Below are positions 12,878 to 23,217 of a stretch of DNA of 64,000 nt, one piece after another. The position numbers were made by a program, and so were the translations under genes. The notes below the pieces were generated by a model. That model saw nothing but the letters and a program-made list of their open reading frames with translations. It was not told the DNA's origin and made no database searches. Source of the stretch: Rhodococcus jostii RHA1. GTDB taxonomy: Bacteria > Actinomycetota > Actinomycetes > Mycobacteriales > Mycobacteriaceae. The stretch is taken from the NCBI RefSeq assembly GCF_000014565.1, contig NC_008268.1:1984001-2048000 (forward strand), written 5' to 3'. The stretch's first letter is position 1, and each line of letters starts with the position of its first letter.

Positions 12878-14433
12878 GGCAGTTCGCTCTCCGCCTCGTC
12901 CTTCGACGACGCCGCGTGCGAGGCGAGACAGCCGATGTGGTTGCGGCCCTTCACCGCATACCAGAGGAGACCGAGCCCGAGAATGATGCCGATGTAGACG
13001 AACGCACCCCACGTGTTGTACCAGGGAGTGCCGTACACCTCGGGGCGCGGCCACGCGAGATTGAGCGCCATCCCCACTCCCCACAGCACGGCGAAGATGT
13101 TCACCGGAAGCCCCCACCGGCCCATCGTGAAATAGCCGCTCTCCGCGAGTTCCTTCGGCGGCCACTGCCCCTGCAGGCGTTTCTTCAGCAGTGGCCCGGT
13201 GACCATGAGGTACGCCAGGTAGATCATGATGATCGCGATCGATGTCAGCACGGTGAAGATCTGCGGCTGACCGATGTTGATGACGAGGATGAACGCCGCG
13301 AGCACACCGATCACGATGGCGGGGACCACGGGCGTCTGATGCTTCGGGTTGACGTGGGCCAGCCGCTCCCCGAAGGGCAATGCGTTGTCGCGGGCCATCG
13401 CGAACGTGAGCCGGATGGCCGCGGCGTGCACCGCGAGCGAACACACCGTGACCGCGACGACGATGCAGACCAGGAAGATCTTCCCGAGCGGTCCCCACAT
13501 CACCTGCTCGACGATGTACTGCAGGCCGCCCTCGCTGCTGCCGATCAGCGGATCCTCGAGGTCGGGGGCTGCCATGACGGCGAATACCAGAATCGCCCCG
13601 CCGATGACGAACGACGCGAGGATCGCCCGCAGGATGGCCTTGGGTGCCGTCCGTCGTGGGTCGACGGTTTCCTCGCCGAGCGAACTCGCGGTGTCGAATC
13701 CGTACATCACGTACCCGGAGGCGAGTGACGCCACGAGGAACACCGTCAGATATCCACCGCTCTCCCCGGCGCCGTACCCGTGGGTGGAGAAGAACACGTC
13801 CGGACCGCGAGTGATGTTGGCGGCGAGGATGATCGCGATGAGGACGGCCGCGATCAGTTCGACGAACACACCCGTGCTGTTGATGAGAGCCATCAGCTTG
13901 ACGCCGAACGCGTTGACCGCCGTGGTGAACGCGATCATGATGGTGCCGAGAATGACGGCGTTGGTGGCGAAGTCGTACTCACCGCTGCCGTCACCGATGA
14001 TCTGGAATCCGCTCCACAGCCTCGGCAGGTTGAGTTGCAGGGCGAGCACGACGGCCGAGAGGGTCACGATCGACGCGGTGAGCATCAGCCAGCCCGACGA
14101 CCATCCCACGATCCTGCTGCCGAGCAGCTTGGCCCAGTTGTAGACCGAGCCGGCGACGGGGTACTTGGCGGCGAGCTCCATGAAACACAGGGCGACGGCC
14201 ATCTGCCCGACGAACACGATCGGCCAGGACCACAGGTACGCCGGTCCGGCGGTGCCGAACCCGAAGTAGAACAGCTGGAACGTGCCGGTGAGAATCGAGA
14301 TGTAGCTGACTCCCGCCGCGAAACTGGCGAATTTGCCGAGGCTGCGGTCCAATTCCTGTTTGTACCCCAGTTCGCCGAGTCCACTGTCCCCCGGCGCACC
14401 TCCGTCACCCACTGCTCCGTGCCGAGTAGCCAT
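12874..14433 (-). CDS. APC-superfamily amino acid/amine permease
   Basis: 519 residues with about 12 membrane segments. The N-terminus is soluble and glycine-rich, then GKFASFAAGVSYISILTGTFQLF starts TM1 (position only). ELAAKYPVAGSVYNW is the APC family consensus, and a central EETVDPRRTAPKAILRA loop is typical of GABA/choline-type amino acid permeases. It sits between the aldehyde dehydrogenase (27 bp upstream) and the GMC oxidoreductase (4-bp overlap), so it probably imports the substrate of those enzymes. Confidence 0.88.
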   Translation of the reverse strand: MATRHGAVGDGGAPGDSGLGELGYKQELDRSLGKFASFAAGVSYISILTGTFQLFYFGFGTAGPAYLWSWPIVFVGQMAVALCFMELAAKYPVAGSVYNWAKLLGSRIVGWSSGWLMLTASIVTLSAVVLALQLNLPRLWSGFQIIGDGSGEYDFATNAVILGTIMIAFTTAVNAFGVKLMALINSTGVFVELIAAVLIAIILAANITRGPDVFFSTHGYGAGESGGYLTVFLVASLASGYVMYGFDTASSLGEETVDPRRTAPKAILRAILASFVIGGAILVFAVMAAPDLEDPLIGSSEGGLQYIVEQVMWGPLGKIFLVCIVVAVTVCSLAVHAAAIRLTFAMARDNALPFGERLAHVNPKHQTPVVPAIVIGVLAAFILVINIGQPQIFTVLTSIAIIMIYLAYLMVTGPLLKKRLQGQWPPKELAESGYFTMGRWGLPVNIFAVLWGVGMALNLAWPRPEVYGTPWYNTWGAFVYIGIILGLGLLWYAVKGRNHIGCLASHAASSKDEAESELP

Positions 14434-14460
14434 GGTTCTCTCGCCTCTCCGTGCGCCGAC

Positions 14461-15966
14461 CTAGCCGTTGTCGAACCACCCCGCCGCCGTGGGCGAGGTG
14501 TTGTGCCAGATATGTTTGGTCTCCTGGTATTCCGCCAGACCGGTGGGGCCGAGTTCGCGCCCGTTCCCCGACATCTTGAAGCCGCCCCACTCGGCGGCCG
14601 CGGTGTAGTAGCCGAAGTCGTTGAGCCACACCGTGCCGTGGCGAAGACCGCGCACCATCCGCTCGCCCCGCGCGCTGTCGGCGGTCCGGACGCCGGCGGC
14701 GAGGCCGTACTCGGTGTCGTTGCCCAGCCGCAGCGCCTCCTCCTCCGTGGTGAAGCGCTCGACGGTGAGGATCGGGCCGAACGTCTCCTCCTGCACGAGG
14801 CGCATGGTGCGGTCGCAGTGGTCGAAGATGGTGGGCAGGTAGTAGCTCCCGTCAGCCAACGCGGGATCGGCGGGCCGGGCACCCCCGGTCACCAACCGGG
14901 CGCCCTCGGAGAGGCCGAGCGCCACGTACCGTTCGACCTTCTCCCGGTGGGCCTCGGACACCAGCGGGCCGGTTCGGCTCGTGGGATCGAGACCGTTGCC
15001 CATCCGGATCTTCTCCGCCCGCGCGGCCAGTGCGGCGACGAACCGGTCGGCGATGGACTCCTCGATGATCAGGCGGGTTCCCGCCGAGCACACCTGACCG
15101 GAATGCAGGAACACCCCGGTGAGCACCTGGTCCACCGAATCGTCTCCGTCCGCGTCGGCGAAGACGATGTGCGGATTCTTGCCACCGAGTTCCACCGCCA
15201 CCTTGGTGACGTTCTTCGCCGCGGTCTCGAGGATGACGCGTCCGGTCGCCAGCCCGCCGGTGAACGAGATGAAGTCGACGTCGGGGGTGCCCGTGAGCGC
15301 GGCGCCCAGCACGGCGCCACTGCCCTGCACGAGGTTCACCACCCCGGCGGGGACACCTGCTTCGGCGATCAGTGCGGTGAACGCGATGGTGCTGAGCGGG
15401 GTCACCTCGCTCGGTTTGAGGACCATGGTGCACCCGGCGGCCAGCGCGGGCGCCACCTTCCACGAGATCTGCAGCAGCGGGTAGTTCCACGGTGCGATGA
15501 GCACGCACACGCCGATCGGCTCGCGCACCACCCGGCTGATCACCTCGGGCCGGCCGACATCGACCAGAGCGTCGGCTTCGACCGCGGCGAGTTGCGCGTA
15601 GTACCGGAACACCGACACCACGTCGTCGATGTCGATCCTGCTCTCCTCCAGAGTCTTTCCGGTGTCGAGCGTCTCGATGCGTGCGAGGGTCTCCTTGTCG
15701 CGCTCGAGGAGATCGGCGATCCTCGCGACCAACGCCGTGCGCTCGGCGACGGGCGTGCAGGGCCAGGTTCCCTGGTCGAAGGCGGCGCGGGCCGCGGCGA
15801 CGGCGCGGGTCGCGTCCTCCGGGGACGCCTCGTCGACGGTGGCGACCACCGATCCGTCGGCCGGATTGATGCAGTCCCGGGTCTCACCGGAGCTGGAGCG
15901 GATCCACTGCCCGTCGACGAACAGGCCCGTGTTCAAGAGGTCATCGATCGACTGGTCCTGCATCAC
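14461..15966 (-). CDS. Aldehyde dehydrogenase (betaine-aldehyde dehydrogenase-like)
   Basis: 501 residues, complete ALDH fold: the NAD-binding PWNYPLLQ segment, catalytic Glu in VELGGKNP and catalytic Cys in GQVCSAGTR. It oxidises an aldehyde to the acid using NAD(P). First gene of a three-gene unit with the permease and GMC oxidoreductase; together they look like uptake plus two-step oxidation of choline or a similar amino alcohol. No BetI-type regulator is adjacent. ATG 15966 is followed directly by a second ATG, and GGAG lies upstream. Confidence 0.88.
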   Translation of the reverse strand: MMQDQSIDDLLNTGLFVDGQWIRSSSGETRDCINPADGSVVATVDEASPEDATRAVAAARAAFDQGTWPCTPVAERTALVARIADLLERDKETLARIETLDTGKTLEESRIDIDDVVSVFRYYAQLAAVEADALVDVGRPEVISRVVREPIGVCVLIAPWNYPLLQISWKVAPALAAGCTMVLKPSEVTPLSTIAFTALIAEAGVPAGVVNLVQGSGAVLGAALTGTPDVDFISFTGGLATGRVILETAAKNVTKVAVELGGKNPHIVFADADGDDSVDQVLTGVFLHSGQVCSAGTRLIIEESIADRFVAALAARAEKIRMGNGLDPTSRTGPLVSEAHREKVERYVALGLSEGARLVTGGARPADPALADGSYYLPTIFDHCDRTMRLVQEETFGPILTVERFTTEEEALRLGNDTEYGLAAGVRTADSARGERMVRGLRHGTVWLNDFGYYTAAAEWGGFKMSGNGRELGPTGLAEYQETKHIWHNTSPTAAGWFDNG

Positions 15967-16087
15967 TCAACTCCGTGTCTCGCCGGAACGAACGCACCCC
16001 CTTTACGGTATGCCGTCGGAGTCGCGGTGGGCGGGGATCGCGCACACATGTCCGATTCGCGACGGTATCCGTCGCCGAGAAGACTGT

Positions 16088-16102
16088 GTCCGGTAGCCGG
16101 AC
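16088..16102. other. Small inverted repeat GTCCGG-TAG-CCGGAC
   Basis: A perfect 6-bp inverted repeat with a 3-bp loop in the divergent gap between the aldehyde dehydrogenase and aldo/keto reductase genes. It could be an operator or a leader hairpin. Nothing further is visible in this 222-bp gap. Confidence 0.3.
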
Positions 16103-16188
16103 GCGCGTGCGCCTAGCGGCTGCGATAGCGTCGTCAGGCGAACTCTTCGCACATTCCCGGACAGGACACACCTAGAAACGGAGCACCC

Positions 16189-17136
16189 GTGGTCGCCATC
16201 GGCAACTCGGATCTGGACATCTTTCCCCTGGCCCTCGGTGGTAACACCTTCGGCTGGACCAGTGACGAACCGACGTCGTTCGAGATCCTCGACGCCTTCG
16301 CCGCAGGCGGCGGCAACTTCGTCGACACGGCGGACTCGTACTCCGCGTTCGCCGAGGGCAACTCCGGCGGCGAGTCCGAGACCGTTCTCGGTAACTGGAT
16401 GGCGTCCCGCGGCAACCGCGACCACATGGTGATCGCCACCAAGGTCAGCCAGCACCCGGAGTTCAAGGGCCTGGCCCCCGCCAACGTCCGCGCGGCGGCG
16501 GAGGCCTCCCTGAAGCGGCTGCAGACCGGCCACATCGACGTGTACTACGCCCACTTCGACGACGCCGACACTCCGCTCGTCGACACACTCGGCGCCTTCG
16601 ACGAACTGGTCCGCGACGGACTCGTCCGCCACGTCGCCATCTCCAACTACTCGCCCGAGCGCATCCGCGAGTGGCTGTCCCTGACGGCCGAGAACGGCTT
16701 CGCGGCCCCGATCGCGCTGCAGCCGCACTACAACCTGGTGCACCGCCACGACTACGAGCCCGAGGTGGCCGCGATCGCCACCGAGAACGGCCTGGGCGTC
16801 TTCCCCTACTACTCGCTCGCCGCCGGCTTCCTGGCGGGCAAGTACCGCACCCAGGCCGACCTGGACGGTCAGCCCCGCCAGCGGATGGCGACCCGCTACT
16901 TCTCCGAGTCCGGCCTCGCCGTCGTCGACGCCCTGGCCGAGATCGCCGACACGCACTCGGCGGAGATCTCCACCATCGCGCTCGCGTGGCTCCTCACCCG
17001 GCCCGGCATCACCGCGCCGATCGCGAGCGCGAGCCGCCTCGAACAACTTCCCGCTCTACTCGACGCCCCCACCGTGACCCTGACCGCATCCGAGATCAGC
17101 CTGCTGACGACTCTCTCGGACGCGATCGGCGCCTGA
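16189..17136 (+). CDS. Aldo/keto reductase
   Basis: 315 residues, a TIM-barrel NADPH-dependent oxidoreductase. The catalytic tetrad is visible as Asp46 and Tyr51 (VDTADSY), Lys85 (IATKV) and His122 (YYAHFDD). The spacing and the LGGNTFGW N-terminus resemble the YajO/AKR11-13 group. The substrate is unknown. GTG 16189 is preceded by AAACGGAG. It stands alone, convergent with the phosphatase gene 2 bp downstream. Confidence 0.9.
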   Translation: MVAIGNSDLDIFPLALGGNTFGWTSDEPTSFEILDAFAAGGGNFVDTADSYSAFAEGNSGGESETVLGNWMASRGNRDHMVIATKVSQHPEFKGLAPANVRAAAEASLKRLQTGHIDVYYAHFDDADTPLVDTLGAFDELVRDGLVRHVAISNYSPERIREWLSLTAENGFAAPIALQPHYNLVHRHDYEPEVAAIATENGLGVFPYYSLAAGFLAGKYRTQADLDGQPRQRMATRYFSESGLAVVDALAEIADTHSAEISTIALAWLLTRPGITAPIASASRLEQLPALLDAPTVTLTASEISLLTTLSDAIGA

Positions 17137-17138
17137 CC

Positions 17139-18056
17139 TCAGCTCAGCAGCTTGCCCCGGAGTCGATCGACGGTCGCCGCACTCAGACCGAGCCCCTCGG
17201 TGAGATAGCGGTCGACCGTCCCGTACTGCTCGGTGAGCCGGCCGAGCCCGGCCTCGAGGTAACTCCGGTCGACGCCCAGCAGCGGCTGGTAGATCTGCGC
17301 CACCGCCTCACCGCGGCTGGCGGCGATCTGGTCGTACGTGATCTTCATCGACGCGGCCGTGTACTCGTTGGTGAGCAGATAGTCGTCGAAGATGGTGTCC
17401 CGCGAAACGCCCGCGATGGAGAGCAGCAGCGCAGACGCCCAGCCGGTGCGGTCCTTGCCCGCCGTGCAATGGAAGATCTGCGGCCCCTCGGTGTCGGCCA
17501 ATGACGTCAGGAGTTGCGCGAACCCGGCCCGGGTCGCCGGGTCGTCGACGAAGCTGCGGTTCATCTGCCGCATGAACGCGACGGCGTCGGCGGGCGACTT
17601 CAGTTGCGCGACTGCCGCCCCCAGGTCTCCCGACAGGATGGGGATACCGAGGTACCGCGGCCCGGCCGGGAGCCGGTCGGGCTTCGCCGCCACCTCCTCG
17701 ACGGTCCGCACGTCATACACCGCGGTCAGGCCGAGCCCGGTGAGAACAGCGAGATCCTGATCGTTCGGAACCAGCGCGTTCGAACGGTAGAACAGCCCCC
17801 TCGTGACGTGTCCTCCGCGAGCGGTGGCGTACCCCCTGCGCGATCCCCCGACATCGCGGAAGTTGTCGACCGACGCCAGTCGCGGAGTCTCGGCGACCGC
17901 GCCCGCGCTCCCGAAGTCGGACGAACCGAATCCCGGGATACTGATTCCCGGCAGCGACAGCGGGTCCGCCGAAGCGAGCGCAGGCGTGCCGAAACCCGCG
18001 AACAGGACGCTGCCGGTGAGCAGCGCCGCGGCGGCGGAGGTGACGCGTCGAGACAT
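17139..18056 (-). CDS. Secreted tyrosine/serine protein phosphatase
   Basis: 305 residues. A Sec signal peptide (MSRRVTSAAAALLTGSVLFAG region, cleavage near ALASA-DP) leads into a PTP domain with the P-loop HCTAGKDRTG, the CX5R catalytic motif. NFRDVGG at the domain start is typical of the PtpB/Y_phosphatase3 family, which dephosphorylates phosphotyrosine, phosphoserine or phosphoinositides. The export signal suggests action in or outside the envelope. ATG 18056 is used because the upstream extension is not signal-like. Confidence 0.88.
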   Translation of the reverse strand: MSRRVTSAAAALLTGSVLFAGFGTPALASADPLSLPGISIPGFGSSDFGSAGAVAETPRLASVDNFRDVGGSRRGYATARGGHVTRGLFYRSNALVPNDQDLAVLTGLGLTAVYDVRTVEEVAAKPDRLPAGPRYLGIPILSGDLGAAVAQLKSPADAVAFMRQMNRSFVDDPATRAGFAQLLTSLADTEGPQIFHCTAGKDRTGWASALLLSIAGVSRDTIFDDYLLTNEYTAASMKITYDQIAASRGEAVAQIYQPLLGVDRSYLEAGLGRLTEQYGTVDRYLTEGLGLSAATVDRLRGKLLS

Positions 18057-18276
18057 GGGGGAAGCCTTTCGATGGGCCGTCGGGGAGATCCGCCCGTCCG
18101 GCATGTCCGGAACATCAGCGGGTAATCCACATCACAGTGGTCGGACGTTTCCCGTGGCTACGAGTTGTTCCGATCACCGGGAGAACCCGTTTCCCGCCGG
18201 CGGCGCCCGCAGCAGACTCGGGCCGTCGGCAGCCGACGTGCCCGACGAACGTGATTCATTGACGACGAGGATGTGA

Positions 18277-19059
<783 letters not shown>

Positions 19060-19094
19060 GATCGAATTCGGAAAACACACGAGGAGCACAGACG

Positions 19095-19886
19095 ATGAAT
19101 CGATTCGACAACCGGCGGATCCTGGTGACCGGAGCCGCATCGGGCATCGGACAGGCCACCGCCCTCCGCCTGCTCGAGGAAGGCGGCACCGTCGTGGCAG
19201 CCGACGTGTCCGAGGACGGCCTCGCGCGGACGGCGGAACTGGCCGAGGCGGCAGGCACGGCAGGGCGACTCAGCGTGGCCGCAATCGACATCGGCGACGA
19301 GAAGTCCGTCACCGACGGCGTGAACAGCAGCGTCGAGAAACTCGGCGGACTGGACGTACTCGTGAACGCCGCCGGCATCCTCCGCGCCTCGCACACCCAC
19401 GAAACGTCGCTGGACGTGTGGAATCAGGTGATCGGGATCAACCTCACCGGCACGTTCCTCATGGTCCGCGAATGCCTGCCCGCACTGCTGAACAACGAAC
19501 GCAGCGTCGTCGTGAACTTCAGTTCCACCTCCGCCGCGTTCGCGCACCCCTACATGGCCGCGTACGCCGCGAGCAAGGGCGGCATCCAGTCGTTCACCCA
19601 CGCGCTGGCCCTCGAATACGGCAAGCAGGGTCTGCGCGCCGTCGGTGTCGCACCCGGCAGCATCAAGACCGGCATCACCGACGCCACATCCGGATACGTT
19701 CCGTCCGACGCCGATTGGAGCCTGTTCGCCAAGCTCTCCCCCATCCTGCCCACCACCCTGGAATCGGGCGGCGCGGCCATGGGCGGACCCGAGCAGGTCG
19801 CCGGAGTCGTCGCCATGCTCGCCTCCGAGGACGGCGCGTTCGTCACCGGAACCGAGATCCGCATCGACGGCGGGACCCACGCCTGA
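19095..19886 (+). CDS. SDR-family oxidoreductase
   Basis: 263 residues with TGAASGIG, a degenerate NNAG given as NAAG, Ser in NFSSTSA, YAASK and IDGGTHA. GAGGAG lies eight bases before ATG 19095. It follows the preceding SDR in a probable two-gene operon; the two share the fold but differ in the substrate-loop region, so they may catalyse successive or opposite-stereochemistry steps (inference). Confidence 0.9.
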   Translation: MNRFDNRRILVTGAASGIGQATALRLLEEGGTVVAADVSEDGLARTAELAEAAGTAGRLSVAAIDIGDEKSVTDGVNSSVEKLGGLDVLVNAAGILRASHTHETSLDVWNQVIGINLTGTFLMVRECLPALLNNERSVVVNFSSTSAAFAHPYMAAYAASKGGIQSFTHALALEYGKQGLRAVGVAPGSIKTGITDATSGYVPSDADWSLFAKLSPILPTTLESGGAAMGGPEQVAGVVAMLASEDGAFVTGTEIRIDGGTHA

Positions 19887-19931
19887 CCGGTGAGCCCTTG
19901 CGCGTGCGACGGCGGCACGTAGGTTGGACAC

Positions 19932-20744
19932 ATGAGCCTGCCCACCCCTGCCGCCGACCGCACCGCGCTCGTCACCGGAGCGTCGTCCGGGATCGGCGCG
20001 GCCCTCAGCCGTGAACTCAGCCGCCGCGGTCACCAGGTGGTGCTCGTCGCCCGCCGGGCCGAGAAGTTGGAGGAACTGGCCACCGAACTGCGGGCGGCCG
20101 GCGGTCGGGCGCATGTGCTGGGTGCCGATCTCTCCGACCGCTCGGCCCGCGCGACGCTGCTCGACCGGGTCGGCGAGCTCGGACTCACCCTCGACATCCT
20201 CGTCAACAACGCCGGCCTGTCCACGCTCGGCCCGGTGGCCGCATCCGATCCGGACGCCGAGATGAACATGATCGAGGTCGACGTCATGGCCGTCGCCGAC
20301 CTCTGCAGCCGCGCCCTGCCCGGCATGGTGCAACGACGCCGCGGCGCCGTCCTCAACGTCGCGTCCACGGCCGCGTTCCAGCCACTGCCCGGACAAGCCG
20401 CCTACGCCGCCGGAAAGGCATTCGTCCTCTCCTACACCGAGAGCCTCACCGGCGAACTGAAGGGCACCGGCGTCACGGCGACCGCCCTCTGCCCCGGTCC
20501 CGTCGACACCGGTTTCGGTGAGACAGCCGGCTTCGCGAAGGAAGACGCCGAAGCCGCACTGCCCAGCTTCATGTGGGAAAGCCCCGAATCCGTGGCCAGG
20601 ACCGGAATCGACGGCCTCGACAAGGGGCACATGATCGCCATCCCCGGCCTCGCGAACCGGGCCGCCTCCGTGTTCGCCCACCTCGCGCCGAACAAACTCC
20701 TCGTCCCGGTCCTGGCCAGCCGTCATCCCGGTTTGCGGACGTAG
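19932..20744 (+). CDS. SDR-family oxidoreductase (DltE-like)
   Basis: 270 residues. TGASSGIG, the basic VARRAEKLEELA segment that favours NADP(H), NNAG, NVASTAAF and YAAGK are visible. The C-terminus is of the SDR_c type seen in DltE/YqjQ-like ketoreductases. It starts 45 bp after the previous SDR and could be co-transcribed. The substrate cannot be read from the sequence. Confidence 0.88.
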   Translation: MSLPTPAADRTALVTGASSGIGAALSRELSRRGHQVVLVARRAEKLEELATELRAAGGRAHVLGADLSDRSARATLLDRVGELGLTLDILVNNAGLSTLGPVAASDPDAEMNMIEVDVMAVADLCSRALPGMVQRRRGAVLNVASTAAFQPLPGQAAYAAGKAFVLSYTESLTGELKGTGVTATALCPGPVDTGFGETAGFAKEDAEAALPSFMWESPESVARTGIDGLDKGHMIAIPGLANRAASVFAHLAPNKLLVPVLASRHPGLRT

Positions 20745-20771
20745 AAACTGCCGCCGGTTTACCCTGGCCTG

Positions 20772-21188
20772 GTGGAGATGACTACCGCTACTCGCCGATT
20801 CACACAGAGCACCGCGACCGTGGCCGTCGCCGCAGCCGCCCTTCTCGGGAGCGCCGGTGTGGCCGCCGCCGACGAATGGCCGCCGGTACCCACCGAGCCC
20901 AGTCCGGTCGCGCCGTTCGACAACCAGAACTTCCTCACCCCCACCGATCTCGACTATTGGAATCCGTTCGTCAGCGCGAACCGGCTCACGTCGCCGTTCG
21001 GAACCGCCAACCGCATCGTCTGCACCGCTTTCCACGGCGTGCTGCTCGACTGCTGGCAAGCCGATCAGAACGGGCAACCACACAAACTCGTCAAGTTGTC
21101 CATGGACTTCCCCGGATCGCTCGGCGCCACCCTCCCCGGCGGAGGTCCCGGACACTTCGTCTACCCGGGCTTCATTCCGGGTATCTGA
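20772..21188 (+). CDS. Small exported protein of unknown function
   Basis: 138 residues. A basic N-terminus and hydrophobic core (STATVAVAAAALLGSAG) end at AAA-DEWPP, a likely signal-peptidase site. The mature part is about 105 residues, rich in Pro and aromatics, with two cysteines (IVCTAF and LDCWQ) that could form a disulfide. I do not recognise a family. It resembles the many small secreted proteins of mycolic-acid bacteria. GTG 20772 and ATG 20778 are both possible starts. Confidence 0.7.
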   Translation: MEMTTATRRFTQSTATVAVAAAALLGSAGVAAADEWPPVPTEPSPVAPFDNQNFLTPTDLDYWNPFVSANRLTSPFGTANRIVCTAFHGVLLDCWQADQNGQPHKLVKLSMDFPGSLGATLPGGGPGHFVYPGFIPGI

Positions 21189-21195
21189 ACCCGAC

Positions 21196-21807
21196 TTACA
21201 ACGGGTCGCCCGCGACCCGTCCTGCCGGCAGCGTGCGGCCGCAGATCATCAGCGCGAGATCCTCGCCCGTTCCCCGTAATTCGGCGCCCCACCCGTACGA
21301 CCAGTCGAGGTCGGTGGCCCGCAGGCCACGTCCCTCGATGCCGACGCCGAAATTCGAGTGCCCGCCACCCGCCGTGAGGTCGTTGAGAACGACCCGCATC
21401 GTCCCCTCCGGTACGTGTCGCGGCAGCCCGAGCGGCACGGTGGCGTCGAGACCGTGGATCACCACGTGGTTGAGCGCGCCGTGGTAGCCACCGCCCGGCG
21501 GAGTCCAGCGGCGCATGATGTCCGCGCGCAGGCAGGCGACGAGTTCCTCCGGCGCCAATTCGGCGTCGCTACGGGCGATCTCGTTGGACAGCCGGGTGAA
21601 ATCGAACTCCCACTCACGCAGGCGCGCCATGAACTGCTCCTCGGAGTAGCGCGCCGCCATGGTGAGATGCGCGACCACTTCTCGAATCCGCCAGCCCTCG
21701 CACAGCGACGGTGTGTCCCATTCCGCATCCGAGATGCCGTCGAGCAGATCGGCGAGTGCCGAGAACTCGTTCGCAACCGCCCGTTGCAGATCGGCATCAT
21801 CGGTCAT
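21196..21807 (-). CDS. TIGR03083-type DinB-like protein (maleylpyruvate isomerase family)
   Basis: 203 residues. The N-terminal four-helix DinB/MDMPI fold shows WDTPSLCEGWRIREVVAHLT, the typical metal-site segment with the helix carrying the first His, and HVVIHGLD supplies the others. Members often use mycothiol as cosubstrate; the reaction here is unknown. ATG 21807 is preceded by a G-rich stretch, and an in-frame ATG also exists at 21828-21831. It is divergent from the DUF222/HNH gene. Confidence 0.8.
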   Translation of the reverse strand: MTDDADLQRAVANEFSALADLLDGISDAEWDTPSLCEGWRIREVVAHLTMAARYSEEQFMARLREWEFDFTRLSNEIARSDAELAPEELVACLRADIMRRWTPPGGGYHGALNHVVIHGLDATVPLGLPRHVPEGTMRVVLNDLTAGGGHSNFGVGIEGRGLRATDLDWSYGWGAELRGTGEDLALMICGRTLPAGRVAGDPL

Positions 21808-21892
21808 CGCACCCAGCCCCCACATCATTCTCGACGAGAGTTCCCACACCACCGTAGCCGGGTATTGCCCTGGTCGAACATGATTGGTAAAG

Positions 21893-21908
21893 TCGAACAT
21901 ACATTCGA
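21893..21908. promoter_or_regulatory. Candidate LexA/SOS box TCGAAC-N4-ATTCGA
   Basis: Fits the mycobacterial LexA consensus TCGAAC-N4-GTTCGA with one mismatch. It lies 20 bp before the GTG at 21928 that starts the DUF222/HNH gene. An additional TCGAACAT half-site lies at 21874-21881. In M. tuberculosis, 13E12-family DUF222/HNH genes are LexA-controlled, so this site fits established biology. Confidence 0.65.
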
Positions 21909-21927
21909 ACCTTGGGGGAGGTTGGTT

Positions 21928-23217
21928 GTGGGGGAATTGATTGCAGCGGATCTGGCCGAGTTGCGTGCGTTCACGGCGCGGCTGCGGAGGGTTTCCGTCG
22001 ACGGAGATGCGGGGTTGGGGATCGAGTGGCTCGACGCGATCGAGGCGTTGAAATCGGTCGGGTGCGCGGCGCAGGCGGTGATCACCGACGGCGTCGTCAC
22101 GAGTATCCGTGCGGACCGCAAGGCTCGGGGGTTGCCGCGAGCCGACTGGGACCGCGGCATCGCGTGGCAGATTGCGTTGGCGCGCAGGGAATCCCCAAAT
22201 CGCGGCGGGCGGCATCTCGAATTCGCGCAGGCGCTGGTGCACGAGATGCCGCACACCCTGGCGATGTTGCAGACCGGCCGGTTGAACGAATGGCGTGCCA
22301 CCCTGCTCGTGCGCGAAACAGCGTGCCTGTCCGCGGCGGATCGGGGCATCGTAGACCGCCGGTTGTGCTCGGACCCGGCCACTCTCGACGGCGTCGGCGA
22401 CCGCGGTCTGATCGCACGGGCGAAAGCGTTGGCGGTGGAACTCGATGCCGCGGCGGTCGTGGCCCGGCATCGTAAGGCGGTGTCGGAGCGTCGGGTGACG
22501 ACACGGCCGGCGCCGGACTCGATGGCCTACCTGAGCGTGTTGATGCCGGTGGAGCAGGCGGTGTGTTTGCAGGCCACGCTGGGTCGGGATGCGGACAGTC
22601 TCATCGCGACCGGGAACAGCGGTGGCCGTACCCGCAATCAGCTGATGGTGGACTTGCTGTTCCACCGCGGCACCGGGCAGGCGGTGGCGTCGGGTGTTCC
22701 CGTGGCGGTGAATCTGGTGCTCTCGGACGAGACCCTGCTGGCGGGCGGTCACGAGGCCGCGCACTTGCAGGGGTTCGGGCCGGTGCCGGCGGGAATCGCC
22801 CGGCAGCTGGTGGCCGACGTCGTCGACAGTGATATCGCGACGTCGCTTCAGCGGGTGTATGCGTGCCCGCAGTCGGGGGCGTTGACGGCGATGGAGTCGC
22901 AGTCGCGCACGTTCCCGAAGGGCCTGCGAAAGCTGATCGACCTGAGGGATCGGACGTGCCGCACCCCGTGGTGCGATGCGCCGATCCGGCATCACGACCA
23001 CATCCGCTCACACCGAGAATCCGGTGCCACGACGGCGGACAACGGGACCGGCCTCTGCGAGGCCTGCAACTACGCGAAGGAAGGCGACGGATGGTCCGCC
23101 CGCCCCATACACAACCCCGGCGGCACCCACCTCATCGACCTCGGCACCCCGACCGGGCACCACTACCGATCAACCGCGCCGCCGCTCCCGACCCCGGCGC
23201 ACCTACGCGCGTCATGA
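21928..23217 (+). CDS. DUF222 / HNH endonuclease protein (13E12 family)
   Basis: 429 residues. An N-terminal DUF222 helical domain (about 1-300) precedes a C-terminal HNH nuclease motif: CRTPWCDAPIRHHDHI, then an LCEACNYAKE segment, giving the paired Cys and the HxDH-N-CN core. GTG 21928 is chosen because GGGGGAG sits seven bases upstream and because the longer frame from ATG 21880 would put the SOS box inside the gene. The family is multi-copy in actinobacteria and is mobile or repeat-like in M. tuberculosis; no inverted ends or target duplication are visible here. Confidence 0.87.
   Translation: MGELIAADLAELRAFTARLRRVSVDGDAGLGIEWLDAIEALKSVGCAAQAVITDGVVTSIRADRKARGLPRADWDRGIAWQIALARRESPNRGGRHLEFAQALVHEMPHTLAMLQTGRLNEWRATLLVRETACLSAADRGIVDRRLCSDPATLDGVGDRGLIARAKALAVELDAAAVVARHRKAVSERRVTTRPAPDSMAYLSVLMPVEQAVCLQATLGRDADSLIATGNSGGRTRNQLMVDLLFHRGTGQAVASGVPVAVNLVLSDETLLAGGHEAAHLQGFGPVPAGIARQLVADVVDSDIATSLQRVYACPQSGALTAMESQSRTFPKGLRKLIDLRDRTCRTPWCDAPIRHHDHIRSHRESGATTADNGTGLCEACNYAKEGDGWSARPIHNPGGTHLIDLGTPTGHHYRSTAPPLPTPAHLRAS

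Noticed and set aside
21880..21927. ATG 21880 as the start of the HNH protein
   Set aside because: It lacks a ribosome site and would place the SOS box inside the coding region; GTG 21928 has GGGGGAG at proper spacing.
21928..23217. DUF222/HNH gene considered as a mobile element
   Set aside because: No transposase, terminal inverted repeats or target-site duplication is visible around it.
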